Below are positions 7,190 through 14,870 of a stretch of 64,000 nucleotides of DNA, one piece after another. Source of the stretch: Candidatus Rokuibacteriota bacterium. GTDB lineage: Bacteria > Methylomirabilota > Methylomirabilia > Rokubacteriales > CSP1-6. The stretch lies in assembly GCA_003220685.1 (NCBI GenBank), contig QHTE01000065.1, forward strand, positions 46,609 to 110,608. Direction: 5' to 3'. Within the stretch, counting starts at the first letter, position 1. The number at the start of each line of letters is the position of its first letter. A program made the position numbers and the translations under genes. The notes under the pieces are model-generated. The model saw nothing but the letters and a program-made list of their open reading frames with translations. It made no database searches and was not told the DNA's origin.

Positions 7190-9976
7190 CTAGTGATGGC
7201 CGTTCTTGCCGTTGGGCCTTGGAAGCACCTCGGCGAGAAATTTGCCCGTGTACGAGCCGGGGGTCTGGGCGATCGCCTCGGGCGGCCCCTCGGCGACGAT
7301 CTCGCCGCCCTCCTCGCCGCCCTCGGGGCCGAGGTCGATCACGTAATCCGCCGACTTGATCACGTCGAGATGGTGCTCGACCACGAGCACCGTGTTGCCG
7401 GCGTCGACCAGGCGGTTGAGCACGCCGAGGAGCTTCTTGACGTCGTCGAGGTGGAGACCGGTGGTCGGCTCGTCGAGGATGTAGAGCATCTCCCCGGTCG
7501 CGCGGGCGCCGAGCTCGGCGGCGATCTTGAGACGCTGGGCCTCGCCGCCCGACAGGGTCGTCGCCGCCTGGCCCAGCCGCAGATAGCCGAGCCCCACGGC
7601 CTGCAAGGTCGCGAGCCGCCGGGCGAGCCCGTTCTGCGACGCGAAGAAGTCGACCGACTCGTCCACCGTCATCTGGAGCACGTCGCTGATGGACCGGTTG
7701 CGGAGCTTCACGCCGAGCACGTCGGGCCGGTAGCGGCGCCCCTCGCACTCCTGGCAGGCGACGTACACATCCTCGAAGAAGTACATCTCCAGCTTCTGGA
7801 ACCCGTCTCCCTGACACGACTCGCAGCGGCCGCCCTGGACGTTGAACGAGAACGCGCCCGAGTCGAGCCCGAGCGCCTTGGCCCGCGGGAGCGCGGCGAA
7901 CAGCTTGCGGATCTCGTCGAACGCCTTCACGTACGTGATGGGGTTCGAGCGCGGTGTCCGCCCGATCGGCTCCTGGTCGATGAGCCGCACGCCCTTGAGA
8001 TACTCGAGACCCGTCAGCGTGTCGTACTCGCCGGGCGGCGCGAACTCGGTCTTGAAGGCGCGCGCCACGACGCGATAGAGCGTGTCGTGGATCAGGGTGG
8101 ACTTCCCGGAGCCCGACACGCCCGAGACGGCCGTCAGCGTGTGCAGCGGCACGTGGAGCGTCACGTCCTTGAGGTTGTGCTGGCGCGCGCCCGTCAGGGT
8201 CAGCACGCGCCGACCGCTGCGGCGGAACGCCGGCACCGGGATCGACTCGCGGCCGGAGACGTAGCGCGCGGTGAGCGAGTGCGTCGCCTTCTGGAACTCG
8301 GCCTGCGACCCGCTGAAGACGATCTCGCCGCCGCGCTCGCCGGAGCCCGGTCCGAGCTCCACGATGTGGTCGGCCGCGGCGATGAACTCGCGGTCGTGCT
8401 CGACCACCACGACGGTGTTGCCGGCCTGGGCGAGCTCCCGGCAGAGATCGGTGAGCCGCGCGGTGTCGCGCATGTGCAGGCCGATCGACGGCTCGTCGAG
8501 CACGTAGAGCGTCCCGACCAGCTGCGAGCCCAGCTGGTTCGCCAGGTTGATCCGCTGCGCCTCGCCGCCCGACAGGGTACGCGTCTGCCGGGAGAGCGTG
8601 AGGTAGCCCAGCCCGACGCGCAGCAGGAAGGTGAGCTTGGCGTTCAGCTGGCGCAGGATCTCGCGGGCGACGACTGACTCCCACGCGGTGAGGCCGAGGT
8701 CGCCGAGGAGCCGGGCGGCCGCGTCGATCGTGAGCACGGCGAACTCGGCGATGGTCAGGCCGGCGACGCTCACGGCGAGCGCGGCGGGCTTGAGCCGCGC
8801 CCCGTGGCAGACGCGACAGACGGACTGGCTGCGATAGCGCGAGAGGAAGACGCGGACGTGGAGCTTGTAGCGGTACGACTCCACCTCCTCGAAGAACCCG
8901 TGGATGCCCGGGAAGCTCCCGGCGCCGGCGTAGACGAACTCGCGCGCGGCCGCCGGCAGCTTCTCCCACGGTGTCTCGGTGTCGACCTTCAGCCGGCGGG
9001 CGGCCTTCATCAGCTCGCGCTGGTACCAGCGGCCGGACGGATGGGTCCACGGCTCGACGGCGCCCGCGGCCAGGCTCCGCGTGCGGTCCGGCACCACCCG
9101 GGCCTCGTCGTACTTGAGCACGTTGCCGAAGCCCTTGCACTCCGGGCACGCGCCGAGCGGATGGTTGAACGAGAACAGGAGCGGCTGCGGGCGCTCGAGC
9201 GCGGCGCCGCAACCGCTGCAGCGGAAGTCCTCGCCGAACTCGCGGACGGTGCCGCCGACGATCTCCACCGCGAGCTGGCCGCCGCCCTCGCGCAGCGCCG
9301 ACTCGACCGACTCGACGAGGCGCGCGCGATGGGCCGCCTCGAGCACGACGCGGTCGAGAACGACCGCGATCGCCCGGCGGTCGCCGAAATCGGCCGGCGG
9401 CGGTCCGGCGACGTCGAGGATGTCTCCGCCGACGCGAACGCGGGCGAAGCCGCGCCGCGTGAGATTCGCCCACAGCTCCACGGGCGGCAGGCCGGCGGGG
9501 ACGACGAGCCGGAACGTGATCATCGCGCGCGCGCCCGGGTGCGCCTCGAGCAGCGCGTCCACGATCGACTCCGGCGAGTGCGAGACGGCCGGCGCGCCGC
9601 AGGCGGGGCAGTGCACGCGGCCGATCTTCGCGTAGAGCAGCCGCAGGTAGTCGTAGATCTCGGTCGCGGTGCCGACGGTGGAGCGGGCGGTCCGGACCGG
9701 ATTCTTCTGCTCGAGCGCGACGGCCGGCCGGATCTGCTCGATTCGGTCCACGTCGGGGCGGTCGACCCGGTCGAGGAACATTCGAGCGTACGTGGACAGT
9801 GATTCGATGTACCGCCACTGCCCCTCGGCGAAGAGCGTGTCGAAGGCCAGCGAGGACTTGCCGGAGCCGGACACCCCGGTCACGACGGTGAGACGGTCGT
9901 GCGGGATCTCGAGCGAGACGTTCTTGAGATTGTTCTGTCGGGCTCCCTGAATCCGGAGCCCGGGGGGCCGAGCCAT
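7190..9976 (-). CDS. uvrA: Excinuclease ABC subunit A (UvrA)
   Basis: 928 residues, close to the usual 940. It recognises DNA lesions in nucleotide excision repair and loads UvrB. There are two ABC ATPase modules: Walker [13 protein letters not shown] near residue 34 and [14 protein letters not shown] near 620, with signatures [14 protein letters not shown] and [15 protein letters not shown] and Walker B motifs [12 protein letters not shown] and [12 protein letters not shown]. Cys pairs for zinc occur at CPACG, CSGCG/CPECKG and [20 protein letters not shown] precedes the ATG. Residues around the first module ([18 protein letters not shown]) depart somewhat from typical UvrA, so a second uvrA copy in the genome would make this a paralogue. 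It is divergent from the Fur-family gene. Confidence 0.93.
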   Translation of the reverse strand: MARPPGLRIQGARQNNLKNVSLEIPHDRLTVVTGVSGSGKSSLAFDTLFAEGQWRYIESLSTYARMFLDRVDRPDVDRIEQIRPAVALEQKNPVRTARSTVGTATEIYDYLRLLYAKIGRVHCPACGAPAVSHSPESIVDALLEAHPGARAMITFRLVVPAGLPPVELWANLTRRGFARVRVGGDILDVAGPPPADFGDRRAIAVVLDRVVLEAAHRARLVESVESALREGGGQLAVEIVGGTVREFGEDFRCSGCGAALERPQPLLFSFNHPLGACPECKGFGNVLKYDEARVVPDRTRSLAAGAVEPWTHPSGRWYQRELMKAARRLKVDTETPWEKLPAAAREFVYAGAGSFPGIHGFFEEVESYRYKLHVRVFLSRYRSQSVCRVCHGARLKPAALAVSVAGLTIAEFAVLTIDAAARLLGDLGLTAWESVVAREILRQLNAKLTFLLRVGLGYLTLSRQTRTLSGGEAQRINLANQLGSQLVGTLYVLDEPSIGLHMRDTARLTDLCRELAQAGNTVVVVEHDREFIAAADHIVELGPGSGERGGEIVFSGSQAEFQKATHSLTARYVSGRESIPVPAFRRSGRRVLTLTGARQHNLKDVTLHVPLHTLTAVSGVSGSGKSTLIHDTLYRVVARAFKTEFAPPGEYDTLTGLEYLKGVRLIDQEPIGRTPRSNPITYVKAFDEIRKLFAALPRAKALGLDSGAFSFNVQGGRCESCQGDGFQKLEMYFFEDVYVACQECEGRRYRPDVLGVKLRNRSISDVLQMTVDESVDFFASQNGLARRLATLQAVGLGYLRLGQAATTLSGGEAQRLKIAAELGARATGEMLYILDEPTTGLHLDDVKKLLGVLNRLVDAGNTVLVVEHHLDVIKSADYVIDLGPEGGEEGGEIVAEGPPEAIAQTPGSYTGKFLAEVLPRPNGKNGHH

Positions 9977-10041
9977 TCGAACGGTCCTCCTGAGGTGGGT
10001 AGTCTACTGGAAGTCATCGGGGCGCGCCAGATGGCCGGCGC

Positions 10042-10071
10042 TTGACACGCGCCGGCCGCCGTAGGTACTCT
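10042..10071 (+). promoter_or_regulatory. Candidate sigma70 promoter of the Fur-family gene
   Basis: A perfect -35, TTGACA (10042-10047), is followed after 18 bp by TACTCT (10066-10071), a weak -10. Transcription would begin around 10078, a few bases ahead of the Fur-like box. Confidence 0.4.
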
Positions 10072-10088
10072 TCGACCCGGGTCATAAT

Positions 10089-10103
10089 TGATAATGATTA
10101 CTA
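10089..10103 (+). promoter_or_regulatory. Fur/PerR-type operator overlapping the start codon
   Basis: TGATAATGATTACTA fits the 7-1-7 Fur box TGATAATnATTATCA at 12 of 14 defined positions and stands out as AT-rich in a very GC-rich region. It includes the ATG at 10094. The likely consequence is autorepression by the encoded regulator, with the site downstream of the predicted transcription start. Confidence 0.6.
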
Positions 10104-10531
10104 ACAAGTCGATCGACACGCTGCGCGACCGCGGGCTCCGCCTGACGCGGCCCCGCCGGATCATCCTTGACGTCGTTCGCGCCACCGACGCGCATCCGAC
10201 CGCGGCGTTCGTCTACCGGCGCGTCCGGCGCCGCCTGCCGCGCGTGAGCCTCGCGACGGTCTATCGGAATCTCCGCATGCTGGCCGCCGAGGGGTTCCTG
10301 GCCGAGCGCGCCGACACGGCCGGCATGCGCTTCGACGGCAACATCGGCCCGCACGACCACTTCACGTGTCTGGCGTGCGGCCGGATCGACGATGTGCCGG
10401 CGCCCGCCCAGCGGACCGATCGCCGGCTCCCGGCGCGCACCGGCTTCGAGGTCCTCGATCATCGAACCGAATACTACGGCCGCTGCCGTGTCTGCCGCCG
10501 GCCGGGCGGTCGCTCATCTCGCACCCGTTAA
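10094..10531 (+). CDS. Fur-family transcriptional regulator, PerR-like
   Basis: 145 residues from ATG 10094; a TTG two codons upstream is also in frame. The winged-helix part (LRDRGLRLTRPRRIILDVVRATDAHPTAAFVYRRV, then VSLATVYRNLRMLAAEGFL) is typical of the family. A regulatory metal site is suggested by GPHDHF, and a structural zinc site by CLACG and CRVC, i.e. two CxxC pairs. The peroxide-sensing PerR subgroup is favoured over Fur because the downstream operon begins with rubrerythrin coding sequence, a classic PerR target. The operator at its own start codon implies autoregulation. Confidence 0.85.
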   Translation: MITNKSIDTLRDRGLRLTRPRRIILDVVRATDAHPTAAFVYRRVRRRLPRVSLATVYRNLRMLAAEGFLAERADTAGMRFDGNIGPHDHFTCLACGRIDDVPAPAQRTDRRLPARTGFEVLDHRTEYYGRCRVCRRPGGRSSRTR

Positions 10532-10541
10532 AGGAGGAGTA

Positions 10542-10622
10542 ATGGCAAGCCTCAAGGGCAGTAAGTATGGCGAGTCTGGATATTCGGAGTCCGGAGTTCT
10601 GGGATCTTGGTGCGGTCGATAA
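10542..10622 (+). pseudogene. Rubrerythrin, N-terminal remnant only
   Basis: A strong ribosome binding site (AAAGGAGGAG) precedes an ATG that opens with MASLKGSK, the usual first residues of rubrerythrin (a peroxide-reducing di-iron protein). The frame then leaves the family immediately, reads YGESGYSESG..., and stops after 26 codons. The remaining ~130 residues with the four-helix di-iron domain and the rubredoxin domain are missing. The junction falls just before the start of the next gene, so a deletion appears to have joined rubrerythrin codon 8 to the Fe-S protein start. Confidence 0.65.
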
Positions 10623-11209
10623 GGAGCTGCGGCGGGTCTACGACATTTGCGGTGGGTGCCGGCGGTGTCTGCCGCTGTGCCCGTCGTTCAAGGTGCTGTT
10701 CGATCGCAGGGATGTGGAGGCGGTCGACGGCTCTGCTTCAACCACTGTGGGAAGGCTCGGCGCCCTCGCGGCGCCGCTCTCGAACTGGATGAACGAGCTC
10801 GCCGTGCACCGCGCCTTTATGCAGGCGGTGGTGGGCATCCATAGGCAGCGGAACCTGCCGAAGTTCGCGCGCCCGACCTTCTCGGCGTGGTTCGCGGGGC
10901 GCGCGGCGTCGCCGAGCGCCCGGAGGGCGCCCGCCGGTTGCGCGCCATCGGGCCGCAAGGTTGCGCTGTTCGTGACGTGCAGTGTCGAGTACTACGAGAC
11001 GTCGACCGGCCGACACCTGGGGATTCAAGAAGGAATACTACGAGCTGTCGGTGAAGCTCGCGAAGCCGCTCTTCGACGCGGTGACGACGGGCGCGCCGGT
11101 GGCCGCGACGGACTGCCCGCTGGCGGCGCTCCAGATCGAGCAAGGCACGGGCCGCAAGCCGAAGCGCCCGGTCGAGGTGCTCGCCGCGGCCTACGGGTTC
11201 GAGGAGTAA
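10567..11209 (+). pseudogene. Fe-S oxidoreductase (GlpC/HdrD-like) of rubrerythrin operons, multiply deleted
   Basis: The N-terminus (LDIRSPEFWDLGAVDKELRRVYDICGGCRRCLPLCPSF) carries a first CxxCxxCxxxCP cluster. LCFNHC of the second cluster appears in another frame at about 10732. GRLGALAAPLSNWMNELAVHRAF... and KVALFVTCSVEYYET follow, and then, in a third frame, the C-terminal end WGFKKEYYELSVKLAKPLF...ATDCPLAALQIEQGTGRKP. The intact protein should be roughly 430 residues with two [4Fe-4S] clusters and CCG domains. Around 200 central residues are absent and the frame changes at least twice. It is non-functional if the assembly is right. Confidence 0.7.
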
Positions 11210-11235
11210 AACGTGGCCGTGAGGGGTGATGCGTG

Positions 11236-11772
11236 ATGGAACTGCTGGATCAGTCGGACATCCTGAACCTGGTCGAGTACGAAAGAGTCCGCGCCGAGCG
11301 GCGGCGCGAGATCGTCGAGCTGAAGCGGGCGCGCCGGGTATCGGTCGGCCGGTACCTCACGTTCGTGTTCGAGAACCGCGCGACGGTGTGGTTCCAGATC
11401 CAGGAGGAGGTCGAGGTGTACAACGCCCTCCTCCCGCGGCCGGGCGAGCTGGCGGCGACCTTGATGATCGAGACCGACGAGGCCTCGGAAATCAAGCCGG
11501 TGCTCGACCGGCTGCTCGGCATCGACACGCGCGACTACGTGAAGCTGACAGTCGGCCCGCACGTGATCGTGGGCGAGTTCGAGAGCGGCCACTCGGACGA
11601 GGAGCGCGGCAAGCTCAGCGCGGTACACTTCGTGCGGTTCGCGCTGCCTCCGGACGCGTGGGCGCGGTTCGGCGCGAGCGAGGTCACGCTGGTCGTTGAG
11701 CACCCGAACCAGCGCGCCCACACCGTCTTGTCTGACGGGACGAAGCGGAGTCTGCTGGACGACCTGGCGTGA
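11236..11772 (+). CDS. DUF3501 family protein with a small internal deletion
   Basis: 178 residues; ATG 11236 is preceded by an in-frame GTG. It belongs to the DUF3501 family that accompanies rubrerythrin and the Fe-S protein above. The match runs from the N-terminus (ILNLVEYERVRAERRREIVELKRARRVSVGRYLTFVFENR) to the end (KLSAVHFVRFALPP...). At VWFQIQEEVEVYNALLP a block of about 15 residues is missing between QIQE and EEVEVYN, where relatives have MLRxERI...EAxI. The deletion is in frame, so a protein may still be made. Its biochemical role is unknown. Confidence 0.75.
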   Translation: MELLDQSDILNLVEYERVRAERRREIVELKRARRVSVGRYLTFVFENRATVWFQIQEEVEVYNALLPRPGELAATLMIETDEASEIKPVLDRLLGIDTRDYVKLTVGPHVIVGEFESGHSDEERGKLSAVHFVRFALPPDAWARFGASEVTLVVEHPNQRAHTVLSDGTKRSLLDDLA

Positions 11773-12083
11773 GGGGCGCACCGCTGGCGCTGCTCGCGCT
11801 GGCCGTCGCGGCGGCCGGCTGCTCCGAGGGCGGGCTTTCGCCGGCCGCCGAGCGCGGGCGGCAGGTCTATCTCGCCCATTGCGTCGCCTGCCACAACCCG
11901 GATCCGGCGCAGGCGGGGCCGGTGGGTCCGCCGGTCAAGGGCTCGTCGCGCGAGCTGCTCGAGGCGAAGGTGCTGCACGGAACCTATCCGCCCGGCTACA
12001 CGCCGAAGCGGCCGACGAAGGTGATGGTCCCGATCCCGGCGGTGGCCCCGGAGATCGGCGCGCTCGCCGAGTACCTGCGCTGA
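11769..12083 (+). CDS. Small c-type cytochrome lipoprotein
   Basis: 104 residues from a GTG overlapping the DUF3501 stop. The N-terminal hydrophobic signal ends in a lipobox (AVAAAGC), so the protein should be lipid-anchored outside the cytoplasmic membrane. A single haem-binding CVACH lies at about residue 38 in the context GRQVYLAHCVACHNPDPAQAGPVGPPV, and Met in VMVPIPA is a candidate sixth ligand. It closes the rubrerythrin-type operon and may feed electrons to or from it. Confidence 0.85.
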   Translation: MRGAPLALLALAVAAAGCSEGGLSPAAERGRQVYLAHCVACHNPDPAQAGPVGPPVKGSSRELLEAKVLHGTYPPGYTPKRPTKVMVPIPAVAPEIGALAEYLR

Positions 12084-12104
12084 CGGCGGCACCGATGAAC
12101 GTCG

Positions 12105-12132
12105 AAGGCCCGGCGGGGATCCGCCGGGCCTT
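12105..12132. terminator. Hairpin terminator between convergent genes
   Basis: AAGGCCCGGCGG (12105-12116) and CCGCCGGGCCTT (12121-12132) form a perfect 12-bp stem with a GGAT loop. It lies between the cytochrome c gene (+) and the PuuD-like gene (-). The flanking A and T pairs could serve both directions, but there is no long U tract. Confidence 0.65.
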
Positions 12133-12152
12133 GGCGTCGAGCGAGCCGCCGA

Positions 12153-12872
12153 TCAGGCGAAGATGATCTTGATCACGACCACGAAGATCGCGCTGAGCAC
12201 GAAGCCCGCCCAGAACGTGCCCTTGACGGTGGCGAGGAGCTTCTTGCCGGCGCTCGCCTTGTCCGGGGTCGCCGGACCGACGACCGCGTTGGCCTCGACG
12301 ATCGCCAGGATGACCAGGAAGACGACGAGCATCGCGATCTTCGCCCCGCGCGCGGTCGGCGTGAAGAACGCGTAGTGGCTCGCCGAGCCCATGAAGAACA
12401 GCATCGGGATCGACAGCATGGTGTTCGTGCGCGAGGCGACGCCGCTGCGCGCGCCGCGGGCCGCGGCTTCGGGGATCGCCTGGCCGCCTTCCTTGACCCG
12501 GGCCGTCGACGCCATCACCACCTGCTGCGCCGGCCAGATGATGAACCAGACGTTGAACCACATCAGGCTGCCGATGACGCCGCCCATGAAGATCGCCCAG
12601 CCGTAGGAAGTGGCGAAGAACGGCTGGACGCCGAACTGGGCCATGCGGTGCAGCAGATAGAGCCAGCCCGTGATGAACGTGAGCATCGCGCCCCACCGGA
12701 ACCACCAGAGCGCCCGGCTGACCAGCCCGCCCGCGATCATGCCGGTCCTCACGGCCGGCTCGGCCCCCGCGAAGAACGGGACCTGCACGAAGTTGAAGTA
12801 GTACAACATCCCGATCCAGGTGATGCCGGCCAGAAAGTGAAACCAGCGCAGTAGGAACAGCCAAGCATCCAT
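12153..12872 (-). CDS. PuuD-like integral membrane protein (urate hydroxylase N-terminal domain family)
   Basis: 239 residues with about seven hydrophobic helices (first WLFLLRWFHFLAGITWIGMLYYFNFVQVPFF; last FVLSAIFVVVIKIIFA). It resembles the membrane domain of urate hydroxylase PuuD, with conserved HFLAGITWIGMLYYFNF and MWFNVWFIIWPAQQVVM segments. The C-terminal cytochrome c domain of full PuuD is missing, although a separate cytochrome c is encoded just across the terminator. No other purine catabolism gene is adjacent, so urate oxidation is not established. AGGAGG lies upstream of the ATG. Confidence 0.78.
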   Translation of the reverse strand: MDAWLFLLRWFHFLAGITWIGMLYYFNFVQVPFFAGAEPAVRTGMIAGGLVSRALWWFRWGAMLTFITGWLYLLHRMAQFGVQPFFATSYGWAIFMGGVIGSLMWFNVWFIIWPAQQVVMASTARVKEGGQAIPEAAARGARSGVASRTNTMLSIPMLFFMGSASHYAFFTPTARGAKIAMLVVFLVILAIVEANAVVGPATPDKASAGKKLLATVKGTFWAGFVLSAIFVVVIKIIFA

Positions 12873-12907
12873 TCTCGCCGCCTCCTCGTCGCGTGGTGGG
12901 CTACCGG

Positions 12908-13165
12908 CTACTCGTCTTCGTCATCCTCCTCAGAATCGCCCTCGTCGCCATCGTCGGGGGCGTCCTCGTCCAGGTCGTCGAGATCGTCGTCGTCGAGATC
13001 TTCGTCATCGAGATCGTCATCGTCGAAGTCGTCGTCATCCTCGAAGTCGTCGTCGTCGTCCTCGTCGTCGTCCTTGTCGTCGTCCTTGTCGGCGTCGTCG
13101 TCCTCGGCCGTATCGTGCTGGCGCAGCTCGACGTCCTCGTGCCACGGGTGTTTCCGAAACTGCAT
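12908..13165 (-). CDS. Hyper-acidic low-complexity small protein
   Basis: 85 residues from the ATG at 13165 with GGAG upstream. After a short basic/His start (MQFRKHPWHEDVELRQHD) the rest is almost only Asp and Glu with a few Lys, Phe and Leu (runs such as DDDKDDDEDDDDDFEDDDD), ending EEDDEDE. At DNA level it is a GTC/GAC-type triplet repeat, so length polymorphism is likely. It has no recognisable fold; acidic tails like this bind cations or basic proteins. A non-coding simple repeat is the alternative, but the start region and ribosome binding site favour a gene. Confidence 0.55.
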   Translation of the reverse strand: MQFRKHPWHEDVELRQHDTAEDDDADKDDDKDDDEDDDDDFEDDDDFDDDDLDDEDLDDDDLDDLDEDAPDDGDEGDSEEDDEDE

Positions 13166-13293
13166 GTGCAGACTCCTTCGGATGAATTGTCCCGGCGGAT
13201 TATAGCAAAACGTTTCGCCGCGCATGTTTTCGGACGCGGCTCTGGGGTCCGCGGTAGAATTCCGTCCTGCACCTGTTCTCGAGCTCCCCGGAT

Positions 13294-13368
13294 CGGCGGT
13301 GTAGCTCAGCGGCAGAGCAGGGGTCTCATAAGCCCCGTGTCGGAGGTTCAATTCCTCCCACCGCCACC
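13294..13368 (+). tRNA. tRNA-Met (anticodon CAT)
   Basis: A 75-nt cloverleaf including an encoded CCA: acceptor GGCGGTG pairs with CACCGCC; D arm GCTC/GAGC; anticodon stem GGGGT/GCCCC with loop CTCATAA (CAT at 13326-13328); T arm GGAGG/CCTCC with TTCAATT loop. The first acceptor pair is a normal G-C, so it is not an initiator by that criterion. Elongator Met is most likely; tRNA-Ile2 (CAT read as k2CAU) cannot be excluded without comparing all CAT tRNAs. Confidence 0.93.
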
Positions 13369-13388
13369 ACTTCACGCCGCGATGGCGG

Positions 13389-14021
13389 TCAGCTCGGATC
13401 CGTGACGATCAGCCGAATCGGCGTCGGGTGGAAGCCGTTGCACGGGTTGCGCGTCTGCGGGCAGTTGGAGATCACCGCCAGCACCTCCATCTCGGCGCGC
13501 AGGTCCACGTAGTCGCCCGGCGTCGAGAGCCCGTCGACGATGCCCATGCTCCCGTCCCCCGCGACCGGCACGTTCATGAAGAAGTTGAGGTTGGCGACGA
13601 TGTCCGTCTTGCCCAGCCCGAAGGGCGCCAGCGCGCGCAGGAAGTTCGCCCGGCAGCTCGGCGTATCCTTGACGCCGTAGCGGAGCTCGTTGCTCTCCGC
13701 GCTGCAGCAGCCCCCGATCGTGTCGTGGCGGCCGCAGGTGTCCTCGACGATCGTCAGCAGGCGCCGGCCGAGGTCCGAGTAGATGCCGTGGCCGCGTGTG
13801 AGGAAGATCGTCTTGGCGTACTTCATCGTGTCGGCCGCGTTGTAGCGCTCCTCGGGATTCGCCGCGTTGTAGCAGAGGAAGTCCACGGCCTGCTGGCCTT
13901 CGAGGTCGACGATCCGAAGCGTCTGCCCCGGCTTGAGCACGCGCGCCCAGGGCTCGCCGGCCGGGACCACCCGGTCCTCGACCACGCGCCCCACGAGGTT
14001 GCCGACGGCTCCGGAGCCCAT
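13389..14021 (-). CDS. DUF1989 urea-carboxylase-associated family protein
   Basis: 210 residues with family landmarks LRIVDLEGQQAVDFLCYNAANPEERYNAADTMKYAKTIFLTRGHGIYSDLGRRLLTIVEDTCGRHD, CCSAESN and NLNFFMNVPV. DUF1989/UAAP proteins are metal-binding proteins encoded near urea carboxylase or guanidine-related genes. Here the gene stands alone next to tRNA-Met and divergent from an enoyl-CoA hydratase, so the specific substrate is open. The candidate metal-binding Cys/His residues (CGRHD, GGCCS) are present. Confidence 0.85.
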   Translation of the reverse strand: MGSGAVGNLVGRVVEDRVVPAGEPWARVLKPGQTLRIVDLEGQQAVDFLCYNAANPEERYNAADTMKYAKTIFLTRGHGIYSDLGRRLLTIVEDTCGRHDTIGGCCSAESNELRYGVKDTPSCRANFLRALAPFGLGKTDIVANLNFFMNVPVAGDGSMGIVDGLSTPGDYVDLRAEMEVLAVISNCPQTRNPCNGFHPTPIRLIVTDPS

Positions 14022-14078
14022 GGACCGTGAGTATAGCCGTGGTAATGTTGCTCACTCAATCCTCGTCGAGGTGGACGC

Positions 14079-14861
14079 ATGACGGACATCCTGGTGGAGC
14101 ACGACGGGCCGATCGCCACGGTCGTCATCAACCGGCCGGCAATGCGCAACGCGATCAGCCTCGCGATGTGGACCGAGCTCGCGCGCACGACCGAGGAGCT
14201 CGGCAAGACTGACTCGGTCCGCGCGATCGTCTATCGCGGCGCGGGCACCGTGGCGTTCGCCTCGGGCGCCGACATCTCGGAGTTCGAGGAGCAGCGCAAG
14301 GACGCCGCCAGCGCCTCGCGCTACAACGCCGCGACCGGCGCGGCGTACTCGACGATTCGCGAGTGCCCCACGCCGACGGTCGCGATGATCTTCGGATTCT
14401 GCATGGGCGGGGCGATGGCGGTCGCGATGGCGTGCGACGTGCGGTTCGCCGCCGAGGGCTCGAAGTTCGGCATCCCGGCGGCGCGCCTGTCGATCATCTA
14501 CGGCGCGGACTCCGTCGGCCAGCTCGTCGACCTCGTCGGCCCCGCCTACGCGAAGGATATCCTGTACTCGGCGCGGACGGTCGACGACCGGGAAGCGCTC
14601 GCGATGGGCTTCGTCCAGCGCCTGCTGCCGGCGGCCGAGCTCGAGGCTTACACCTATGATTACCTCCGAAAGGTCTCCGACAACGCGCCACTCTCGGTAC
14701 GCGGCGCCAAGGCGACGGTCGAGTCGTACCTGCTCGGGCTCACGGACGAGCGGCGCCGACGGCTCCGGGCGCTCGCGGTCGAGGCGACCGAGAGCGAGGA
14801 CTACAAGGAGGGGACCCGCGCCTTCCTCGAGAAGCGCGCGGCCAGGTTCCTGGGGCGCTAG
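14079..14861 (+). CDS. Enoyl-CoA hydratase/isomerase family protein
   Basis: 260 residues with the crotonase fold. It binds acyl-CoA and hydrates, isomerises or cleaves it. The oxyanion-hole segments AFASGADISEFEEQ (around residue 65) and FCMGGAMAVAMACDVRFAAEGSKFGIPAARLSIIYG (around 108-143) are intact. The second catalytic Glu typical of hydratases reads D in YGADSVGQL, so a different crotonase reaction is possible. A GAGGTGG ribosome binding site precedes ATG 14079. It is 9 bp upstream of the glycosyltransferase. Confidence 0.87.
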   Translation: MTDILVEHDGPIATVVINRPAMRNAISLAMWTELARTTEELGKTDSVRAIVYRGAGTVAFASGADISEFEEQRKDAASASRYNAATGAAYSTIRECPTPTVAMIFGFCMGGAMAVAMACDVRFAAEGSKFGIPAARLSIIYGADSVGQLVDLVGPAYAKDILYSARTVDDREALAMGFVQRLLPAAELEAYTYDYLRKVSDNAPLSVRGAKATVESYLLGLTDERRRRLRALAVEATESEDYKEGTRAFLEKRAARFLGR

Positions 14862-14870
14862 CTCCGGGTC

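Noticed and set aside
6576..9818. 1080-codon open frame on the minus strand across uvrA
   Set aside because: Over uvrA it is an Arg/Ala-rich out-of-frame translation; only the final 198 codons (from 7169) encode a plausible protein.
12893..13150. Triplet-like repeat considered as a CRISPR or satellite array
   Set aside because: No spacers or fixed repeat unit; the pattern follows from acidic codons.
12893..13405. Val/Ile-rich plus-strand frame that looks like a membrane protein
   Set aside because: It is the antisense of the Asp/Glu repeat (GTC/ATC codons read as Val/Ile) and runs through the tRNA gene.
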